Of a stretch of 14,105 bases of DNA, positions 7,749 through 12,885 are shown one piece after another. The notes beneath the pieces were generated by a model. It saw only the letters and a list, made by a program, of their open reading frames with translations, did not search any database and was not told where the DNA came from. The stretch is from Actinomycetes bacterium (GTDB lineage Bacteria; Actinomycetota; CALGFH01). The stretch spans positions 1 to 14,105 of the forward strand of contig JASLIH010000047.1 of NCBI GenBank assembly GCA_030152105.1, written 5' to 3'. The position numbers were made by a program, and so were the translations under genes. Every line of letters begins with the position of its first letter. Within the stretch, counting starts at the first letter, position 1.

Positions 7749-8546
7749 ATGACCGCGGCCAGGATCATCGAGGCCATCGGGAGCCTGCTCTGGCCGCTCC
7801 TGGTCGCCGTGCTGCTGATCCGGGTGATCCCGCACATCCCCGGCGTGGCCGCCGACCTGCGCAAGGCGATGCGGACCCGTGCCTTCACGGTCAAGGTCGG
7901 CGGGGTCGAGCTGTCGGTCGAGGACGCCACCGAGCAGCTCCGGCGCCAGGTCGCCGACCTCCAGACCCACATGGCCACCGAGCTGGTCGAGCGGGGCGAG
8001 CCCGCCCCCTCCGGCCCGCCCGCCGCGCCCGGAGCACCGCCCGGAGCACCGGCCGGGGCGGCGGACGGCGCGGTCGCCGGCCTGGACCGGGCGACCATCC
8101 TGTGGGTCGACGACAACCCCGACGACAACGCCCTCGAGCTGGCCAAGCTGCGCGACGACGGCCTCGAGGTGCTGCTGGCCCGCTCCACGGCCGAGGCCAT
8201 GGACGTCCTGTCCCTGCGCCGCGGGGTCCGGGCCATCGTCACCGACCTGGGCCGCTCCGAGGACGGCGAGTTCCGTTCCCATGCCGGCCTGGCGCTGCTC
8301 CGACAGCTGCGGGAGGCCGAGCAGGACCAGCCCGTCCTCGTCTACACCAGCACCAGGCGGGTCGAGCTCGACCGCCAGGACGCCCTGGAGGCCGGCGCCA
8401 CCGCCGTCACCGCCTCCCCGACCGAGCTGTTCGCCGCCCTGCGCCGCCTCCTGGCCACCCCGCCCGACGGCCAGGGGGGGCCGGCCGCCGCCCCGCTGCC
8501 CGGTTCCGGCCAGCGCCGGCCGCGCCGCCCGATCCGTCCAGGCTGA
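7749..8546 (+). CDS. Membrane-anchored single receiver-domain protein lacking the conserved lysine
   Basis: The 265-residue protein has one hydrophobic helix near its N terminus (about 8-29, IGSLLWPLLVAVLLIRVIPH), a charged and partly helical segment (about 30-80), and a Pro/Ala/Gly-rich linker. A CheY-like receiver domain follows (about 115-235) and then a short basic Pro/Arg tail. In the receiver, the acidic pair is Asp121-Asp122 (ILWVDDNPDDN), the phosphoacceptor is Asp166 (IVTDLGR) and the switch Thr is Thr200 (VYTS). The Lys-Pro that normally follows is Ser223-Pro224, so the conserved lysine is missing. There is no output domain, and no histidine kinase is nearby. The ATG at 7749 is preceded by GAGGTGGG about 6 bases upstream; an in-frame ATG at 7713 precedes a better AGGAGG, which argues against it. 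It is divergent from rsgA and converges on the ABC permease with 12 bp between stops. The role is unknown, possibly a membrane-tethered phosphorylation sink or scaffold. Confidence 0.8.
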   Translation: MTAARIIEAIGSLLWPLLVAVLLIRVIPHIPGVAADLRKAMRTRAFTVKVGGVELSVEDATEQLRRQVADLQTHMATELVERGEPAPSGPPAAPGAPPGAPAGAADGAVAGLDRATILWVDDNPDDNALELAKLRDDGLEVLLARSTAEAMDVLSLRRGVRAIVTDLGRSEDGEFRSHAGLALLRQLREAEQDQPVLVYTSTRRVELDRQDALEAGATAVTASPTELFAALRRLLATPPDGQGGPAAAPLPGSGQRRPRRPIRPG

Positions 8547-8558
8547 CGCCCGGCCGGC

Positions 8559-9380
8559 TCAGTCCACGGCCCGGCGAAGGAACAGGCGGATGCCGACGGC
8601 CAGCGACACCACGATGGTCAGGACCAGGACCAGCACCGACACCCAGGGCCGGATGTGGGGGACCTCGGGCACCAGGGCTGCCCGCATGCCCTCGCTGACG
8701 TAGGTGAGCGGGTTGAGGGCGGTCACCACCTGGAACCAGCGCAGGTCGTCCAGCGACGCCCAGGGGTACTGGCTCGCCCCGGTGAACAGCAGCGGGGTGA
8801 GGATCAGGGCGAACATGACGTTGATGCGGTTGGGCGGCACGGCCGTGCCCATGATCATCCCGAGGCACGACCCGACCAGGCACCCGAGCACCAGGACGGT
8901 CAGGAACAGAGGGACACCGCTGGCCGGCCACGGGATCGAGCCCAGCACCCAGACCCCGATGGGCAGCATCACCAGCGCGGCCAGCAGGGCCCGCATGCTG
9001 GCGAACACCACCTTCTCGACGGCCACCATCCCCACCGGCAGCGGCGCCAGCAGCCGGTCCTCGATCTCCTTGGTGAAGCTGAAGTCGATCACCAGCGGGA
9101 AGGCGGTGCTCTGGAGGCCGGTGACGACCGCCGTCAGGGCGACGATGCCGGGGAACAGGACCCGGGTGTAGCCGGGCTGGGTGAAGCCGAGGTCGGCGAG
9201 GACCTTGCCGAAGACGAACAGCAGGAACAGGGGCTGGAGGACCACCTGGGCCAGGAACACCGGCAGCTCGCGGCCGGTGACGTACAGGTCGCGCCACAGC
9301 ACGGCCAGGAACGCCCTGGCCGGCCCGCCGGCGACCCGGGGCCGCACCGGTGTCGTGACCGGACTGGTCGTGGTGCTCAT
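8559..9380 (-). CDS. ABC-2 type transporter permease (DrrB-like)
   Basis: The 273-residue protein has a soluble N terminus and about six hydrophobic segments. These include LAQVVLQPLFLLFVFG, the run after GIVALTAVV, MRALLAALVMLPIGVWVLG, LFLTVLVLGCLVGSCLGMIM, and a last helix, VSVLVLVLTIVVSLAVGI. The stretch FTKEIEDRLLAPLPV is the coupling region typical of ABC-2 permeases of the DrrB/NodJ type, and NPLTYVSEGMRAAL near the C terminus is another family hallmark. It would form the membrane channel for the ATPase encoded immediately upstream. Its ATG overlaps the ATPase stop (ATGA, 4 bp), so the two are translationally coupled. Related systems export drugs, polyketides or lipids; the substrate here is unknown. 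Confidence 0.92.
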   Translation of the reverse strand: MSTTTSPVTTPVRPRVAGGPARAFLAVLWRDLYVTGRELPVFLAQVVLQPLFLLFVFGKVLADLGFTQPGYTRVLFPGIVALTAVVTGLQSTAFPLVIDFSFTKEIEDRLLAPLPVGMVAVEKVVFASMRALLAALVMLPIGVWVLGSIPWPASGVPLFLTVLVLGCLVGSCLGMIMGTAVPPNRINVMFALILTPLLFTGASQYPWASLDDLRWFQVVTALNPLTYVSEGMRAALVPEVPHIRPWVSVLVLVLTIVVSLAVGIRLFLRRAVD

Positions 9381-10498
9381 CGCAGTGCCCTCCCCGTGAG
9401 CGCGATGAAGACGTCCTCGAGGCTGGGGGCGCCGATGGCCACGTCGGTGAGCTGAGCCCGGTGGCTGGCCACCAGCGCGGCCACCGGCGCCACCATCGCG
9501 GGCGCCTCCCCGAGCAGGTACAGCCGGGCCCGCAGTTCGCGCGGAGGGGCCGCCGGGCTGGCGGGCGCCCGCCCGGCGGGGGAGCCGCCATCGCCCGGCG
9601 GGCCTCCGCCCGGCCGCCCGCCTCCCATCGGCCCTCCGCCCATCGGCGGCCAGCCGCCCGGCGGGCCGGTGGCGGCGCCGACCCGCTCGACCCGCTCCAC
9701 GCCGTCGAGGGCGCCGAGGTCGGCCACCAGGTCCTCGGCGGAGGAGCCGTCGAGGGCCACCGCCACCTCGAGGGTGGTCCGGCCGGGCAGCCCGCGGGTC
9801 AGCGCCGCCGGGGTGTCCAGGGCCAGCAGCTTGCCGTGGTCCATGATCCCGACCCGGTCGGCCAGCTCGGCCGCCTCGTCCATGTCGTGGGTGGTCAGCA
9901 CCACCGTCACCCCCCTGGCGCGGAGGTCACGGACCCGGTCCCAGACGAACAGCCGGGCCGCCGGGTCCAGCCCGGTGGTCGGCTCGTCCAGGAACAGCAC
10001 CTCGGGGGCGTGCATCAGCGCCCTGGCCACCATGACCCGCTGGGCCTGGCCACCCGAGAACATGTCCGGCTTGTCGTCGGCCCGGTCGGCCAGCCCGAAC
10101 TCCTCCAGCAGCTCGCTGGCCCGCCGGGTCCGCTCGGCGGCCGGCACCCCGTGGTAGGCGGCGTGGAAGAGCAGGTTCTGGCGGATGGACAGCGACCGGT
10201 CGAGGTTGTTGCGCTGGGGCACGACCGCCACCAGCCGCCGGGCCCGCACCGGGTCGACCCCGACGTCGACCCCGCTGACGCAGGCCGTCCCACCTGTCCG
10301 CCGCACCCGGGTGGTGAGGACCCCCACCGTGGTCGTCTTCCCGGCCCCGTTCGGGCCCAGCAGCCCGAGCACCTCACCTCGCCGGACCGCGAAGCTCACT
10401 CCGTCGACCGCGTTCACCTTGGCCTTGCGGTACCGCTTGACCAGGTCGCGGACCTCCACCACCGGCCCCTGCCCGTTCCCTTCCACACCCACCTCCAT
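9377..10498 (-). CDS. ABC transporter ATP-binding protein (DrrA-like) with a Gly/Pro/Met-rich insert
   Basis: The 373-residue ATPase has Walker A GPNGAGKT (48-55, Lys54), a Q-loop in VVPQRNNLD, the signature FSGGQAQR in place of LSGGQ, Walker B VLFLDEPTTGLD and the switch His in TTHDMDEA. The C-terminal domain (LEVAVALDG through SLEDVFIALTGR) is the DrrA-type regulatory domain. It is interrupted at about residues 276-319 by a low-complexity insert of Gly, Pro, Met and Ala. DrrA-type proteins are about 330 residues, so the insert accounts for the excess length. The start was placed at 10498 (MEVGVEGNG). ATG 10537 is also in frame but would sit inside the 11-bp tandem repeat, and GTG codons just inside are possible too; no clean Shine-Dalgarno settles it. 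The gene overlaps the permease by 4 bp and should power export by that channel. Confidence 0.92.
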   Translation of the reverse strand: MEVGVEGNGQGPVVEVRDLVKRYRKAKVNAVDGVSFAVRRGEVLGLLGPNGAGKTTTVGVLTTRVRRTGGTACVSGVDVGVDPVRARRLVAVVPQRNNLDRSLSIRQNLLFHAAYHGVPAAERTRRASELLEEFGLADRADDKPDMFSGGQAQRVMVARALMHAPEVLFLDEPTTGLDPAARLFVWDRVRDLRARGVTVVLTTHDMDEAAELADRVGIMDHGKLLALDTPAALTRGLPGRTTLEVAVALDGSSAEDLVADLGALDGVERVERVGAATGPPGGWPPMGGGPMGGGRPGGGPPGDGGSPAGRAPASPAAPPRELRARLYLLGEAPAMVAPVAALVASHRAQLTDVAIGAPSLEDVFIALTGRALR

Positions 10499-10514
10499 GC
10501 GACGGCCCACAGCC

Positions 10515-10520
10515 AGCCTA
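10515..10520 (-). promoter_or_regulatory. Possible -10 box of the ABC operon
   Basis: On the minus strand this reads TAGGCT, matching the actinobacterial TANNNT -10 pattern. It would place transcription start near 10508, about 10 bases before the ATPase start at 10498. No TTGACA-like -35 is present; that position is occupied by the 11-bp tandem repeat. The same hexamer occurs before the MDR gene. Confidence 0.3.
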
Positions 10521-10532
10521 GCCCTGATTCTG

Positions 10533-10554
10533 AGCATGCCCGCAGCATGCCCGC
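10533..10554. repeat. Perfect 11-bp tandem duplication, AGCATGCCCGC twice
   Basis: AGCATGCCCGC occurs twice with no spacer at 10533-10543 and 10544-10554, in the 94-bp gap between the ABC ATPase and the MDR gene. Each copy contains the palindrome GCATGC, so two palindromes lie one helical turn apart on the same DNA face. They cover the expected -35 region of the ABC operon. This could be a regulator site, a slipped-strand duplication or chance. The rest of the gap shows nothing else I can name. Confidence 0.45.
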
Positions 10555-10592
10555 CGCCGGCCTGGGCTGCGGGGTGGCCGGGGGTCCGGCGT

Positions 10593-11519
10593 CTAGCGGG
10601 TGAGCACGACCTTGCCGGTGACCTTGCGGGCGTAGAGGTCGGCGATCAGAGGGAGGGCGTCGGCCAGGGGGGCGGTGGCCTGGACCTTGATCGAGAGGGT
10701 GCCGGAGGCGACCTGGTCGGCCAGGGCGGCCATGTCCTTGACGACCTGGTCGGGGGGGACGCTGGTGAAGACCCGGAAGCCGTAGATGGTGACGCCCTTG
10801 CTGTAGAAGGTCTCGACCCGGAAGGTGGACTCGGCGTCGGCGGAGTTGCCGTAGACGACCACGCGGCCGTTGGGGGCGGTGGCGGCCAGGAGGGGGCCGA
10901 GCATGGGGCCGCCGATGCCGTCCAGGACGACGTCGAACTGGCCGTCGACGGGGGAGCCGTCGCCCGGGTGGACCAGCGCCCCGGCGCCGGTGGCGCGGAC
11001 GGCGGCGGCGCGCTCCTCGCTGGCCGCCTGGCCGGTCACGGTGGCCCTGGCCTGGAGGGCGAGCTGGAGGATGAACTGGCCGACGCCGCCGGCCGCCCCG
11101 GTGACCAGGACCCGGTCGCCGGCGTGAGTCCGAGCCAGGCGGAGGGTGCCGGCCGCGGTCACCCCGGCCACGGGCAGGGTGGCGGCGGGAACGAAGTCGC
11201 AGGCCGACGGCAGGGGCGCGGTCCACTCGGCCGGGACGACCAGCCGCTCGGCGAAGCTGCCACCGTCCGGGGACAACGCGACCACCCGCTCGCCGACGTC
11301 GAAGGTGGTCACGCCCTCGCCGAGGGCGGCCACGGTCCCGGCCACGTCCCAGCCGATGACCGTGCCCGGCGGCTGCTTGGCCGCCGTCCGGATCTCGCCC
11401 CGGTTGACCGAGGCCGCCTCCATGTCGAGCAGCAGCTCGCCGGGGCCTGGGGCCGGCTCGGGCACGTCGGCCAGGGACAGGGGTGGGGAGGCCGTCGGGT
11501 CGGCCACGAGTGCGCGCAT
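10593..11519 (-). CDS. NAD(P)H:quinone-oxidoreductase-like MDR family enzyme (zinc-independent)
   Basis: The 308-residue protein has the two-domain fold of medium-chain dehydrogenases. The N-terminal GroES-like domain includes ASVNRGEIR (36-44) and IGWDVAGTV (55-63), followed by GERVVAL. The Rossmann domain begins VLVTGAAGGVG (137-147), the NADPH-binding loop of the quinone-reductase branch, and ends in the typical RKVTGKVVLTR. The catalytic Cys/His zinc ligands and the four-cysteine structural zinc loop of alcohol dehydrogenases are absent, as expected for the QOR group. It probably reduces quinones or other activated carbonyl compounds with NADPH in the cytoplasm; the real substrate is unknown. 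The ATG at 11519 has no Shine-Dalgarno, and a TAGGCT box sits so close that the message may be leaderless. It is divergent from the broken cyclase gene. Confidence 0.88.
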   Translation of the reverse strand: MRALVADPTASPPLSLADVPEPAPGPGELLLDMEAASVNRGEIRTAAKQPPGTVIGWDVAGTVAALGEGVTTFDVGERVVALSPDGGSFAERLVVPAEWTAPLPSACDFVPAATLPVAGVTAAGTLRLARTHAGDRVLVTGAAGGVGQFILQLALQARATVTGQAASEERAAAVRATGAGALVHPGDGSPVDGQFDVVLDGIGGPMLGPLLAATAPNGRVVVYGNSADAESTFRVETFYSKGVTIYGFRVFTSVPPDQVVKDMAALADQVASGTLSIKVQATAPLADALPLIADLYARKVTGKVVLTR

Positions 11520-11525
11520 GGGCCA

Positions 11526-11531
11526 AGCCTA
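11526..11531 (-). promoter_or_regulatory. Possible -10 box for a leaderless MDR transcript
   Basis: TAGGCT on the minus strand ends six bases before the MDR start codon. With the usual -7 position for its last T, transcription would begin at the A of the ATG at 11519. This would explain the missing Shine-Dalgarno sequence. The -35 region is weak (TGGAGT at a 16-bp spacing), so this rests mainly on the -10 match. Confidence 0.35.
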
Positions 11532-11580
11532 CTACGCCGGTTCGTCCACTCCATCCCCCTGCCCGACGTGCCGATCAAGG

Positions 11581-12662
11581 GTGGGACTGGTGTTCCTGGC
11601 GGTCCGGCCGGTGGGCGACGGGTCGGTCAAGCTGACCGCCAACCTGGCCCAGCTGCTGGCGCCGTCGCTGGCCGCGGTCAGCTGCGCCTGGGCGGCCGTC
11701 TCGGGGTCGGACGGCCGGACCCCGCCGGGCCTGGGCTCTGCTGGCCGCGTCGGCCGCCTGCTGGGCGGTCGGGCAGGCCACCTGGGTGTGGTACGAGCAC
11801 CTGGCCCGGCGCGACCTGCCCTTCCCATCGCTCGCCGACGTCGGCTACCTGGGGGCCATCCCGAGCTGGTCGCTGGTGCTCGGCCCGGTGTTCCGGGCTG
11901 GCGAGGGCAGCGTCCCGGAGCAGGCGATCGTGCTCGCCTACCCGGTCGGGGACGTGGTCCTGGCCACCATCGTGTTCGTGGTCGTGGCCAGGAGCCGGGT
12001 CGCCGGGGCCCCGGTCCTGCTGCTCGGGGCCGGCCTGCTCAGCCTGGCCGTTGCCGACACCAACTTCGCCTACCTCACCCAGGAGGGGGCCTACTCGACC
12101 GGGGCCCTGTCCGACGTCGGCTGGTTCGCCGGCTACCTACTGGTGGCGCGGCGGCCTGGAGCACCAGGCGTTCCACGACGGGCTCACCAGCCTGCCCAAC
12201 CGGGCCCTGTTCCGCGAACGGGTGGGCCACGCGCTGCGCCGCCGCTCCCAGGCCGGTACGCCCCTGGCCCTGCTCTTCATCGACCTGGACGACCTCAAGA
12301 CGGTCAACGACGAGCTCGGCCACGCGGCCGGCGACGACCTGCTGGTCGCGGTGGCCGGCCGGCTCCAGACCTGTGTGCGGGGCGAGGACACCGTGGCCCG
12401 CCTGGGCGGCGACGAGTTCGCCATCCTGCTCGAGCAGGCCCCCAGCCACGAGGTCGCGGTCCGGGTCGCCGGCCGCATCCTGGAGTCGATGGGGCCGCCG
12501 TTCCCCCTCCAGGGCCACCAGGTCCAGGTCGGGGCCAGCGTCGGCGTCACCGTGAGCCAGGCCGCCGACGTCGACGCCGTCCTGCGCGAGGCCGACGTGG
12601 CCATGTACACCGCCAAAGCCCGCGGCAAGGGCCGCTTCGAGATGACCGCCACCTCGGCCTAG
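11581..12662 (+). pseudogene. Broken membrane-bound diguanylate cyclase (GGDEF) gene
   Basis: Three successive reading frames each carry a piece of one recognisable protein. Frame 1, from about 11581 or GTG 11590, gives VKLTANLAQLLAPSLAAVSCAWAAVSGSDGRT. After the CCCC run at 11720-11723 the sense moves to frame 2, giving RRAWALLAASAACWAVGQAT and LADVGYLGAIP. This continues through hydrophobic segments to GWFAGYLLVARR. Around 12146-12156 it moves to frame 3, giving LEHQAFHDGLTSLPNRALF and a complete GGDEF domain ending at TAG 12660-12662. The domain keeps the catalytic GGDEF (12405-12419) and the inhibitory RxxD site RGED (12378-12389) five residues before it. At both breaks, dropping one C restores a smooth family-like reading. 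Compared with actinobacterial relatives as I remember them, about 50 residues also seem missing at GAIP/SWSLVLGP near 11861, and the linker before LEHQ is short. If intact, it would make cyclic di-GMP. Sequencing error could explain the indels but not an internal deletion. Confidence 0.75.
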
Positions 12663-12667
12663 ACGAC

Positions 12668-12690
12668 CTGACGGCCGCTCGGGCCGTCGG
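12668..12690 (+). terminator. Hairpin after the cyclase gene
   Basis: A 9-bp stem (CTGACGGCC with GGCCGTCGG, one G-T pair) closes the 5-base loop GCTCG directly after the GGDEF stop. There is no T tract. Position and strength fit a terminator isolating the cyclase gene from the ilv leader, but this is inferred from structure only. Confidence 0.45.
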
Positions 12691-12695
12691 CTGGC

Positions 12696-12725
12696 TTGAC
12701 AGGGTAGATACCATCCGAGAAACGT
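12696..12725 (+). promoter_or_regulatory. Putative promoter of the ilvB leader
   Basis: A perfect TTGACA -35 hexamer lies at 12696-12701. Eighteen bases later AAACGT (12720-12725) keeps only the A at position 2 and the T at position 6 of a -10 box, so the -10 is weak. Transcription would begin near 12732, about 20 bases before the leader peptide start. The -35 match and the position are the support. Confidence 0.4.
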
Positions 12726-12750
12726 AGCCGTTACCTGCGACAGGATCTTC

Positions 12751-12786
12751 ATGCCGCCCCGGATCACTCTGGTACTTATCGACTAG
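12751..12786 (+). CDS. ilvB leader peptide, MPPRITLVLID
   Basis: An 11-codon reading frame (ATG 12751, TAG 12784-12786) encodes MPPRITLVLID. Five of its codons 5-10 specify the branched-chain amino acids Ile, Leu, Val, Leu and Ile, and the sixth is Thr, the precursor of Ile. Codons ACT, GTA and CTT are rare in this GC-rich DNA, which would sharpen ribosome stalling. AGGA at 12742-12745 lies 5 bases before the ATG and can serve as Shine-Dalgarno. The stop codon abuts the first hairpin of the attenuator. Leader peptides of this kind precede ilvB in other actinobacteria such as Corynebacterium glutamicum. The peptide probably has no function of its own; its translation senses charged Ile-, Leu- and Val-tRNA. 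Confidence 0.85.
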   Translation: MPPRITLVLID

Positions 12787-12817
12787 CGCGGGACCGCCGC
12801 CATAGGCGGACCCGCGC
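12786..12817 (+). promoter_or_regulatory. Attenuator hairpin 1:2 (anti-antiterminator)
   Basis: GCGCGGG, A, CCGCC, loop GCCATA, GGCGG, A and CCCGCGC form a 12-bp stem with one A-A mismatch, starting at the last base of the leader stop codon. Bases 12801-12809 (CATAGGCGG) can instead pair with 12822-12830 (CCTCCTATG) at 8 of 9 positions, which forms an antiterminator. A ribosome stalled on the Ile/Leu/Val codons would cover the 5' arm and free this segment. A ribosome that finishes and leaves lets this hairpin form and favours termination. Confidence 0.8.
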
Positions 12818-12819
12818 GG

Positions 12820-12852
12820 AACCTCCTATGCCCTCGGGCAGGAGGTTTTTTT
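12820..12852 (+). terminator. Intrinsic terminator of the ilvB attenuator
   Basis: AACCTCC, bulge TA, TGCCC, loop TC, GGGCA and GGAGGTT form a 12-bp stem, followed by an unbroken run of seven T's (12846-12852, two of them in the stem). It is by far the best intrinsic terminator in the window. It lies 33 bases before the ilvB start codon and after a short leader, which marks it as an attenuator and not a gene-end terminator. Its 5' arm can be captured by 12801-12809 of the preceding hairpin. Confidence 0.88.
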
Positions 12853-12885
12853 CTTGCCCCGACCACCGCACCCCTGGGAGCAACC

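Noticed and set aside
11715..12160. Programmed ribosomal frameshifting in the GGDEF gene
   Set aside because: Two separate shifts in one gene, no slippery heptamer or clear stimulatory structure, and an apparent internal deletion point to decay or sequence error.
12786..12852. A T-box riboswitch upstream of ilvB
   Set aside because: The AGGCGGACCCGCG stretch is only loosely like the T-box consensus, the tRNA-end-pairing TGGN is absent, and there is no stem I. The leader peptide with Ile/Leu/Val codons explains the terminator better.
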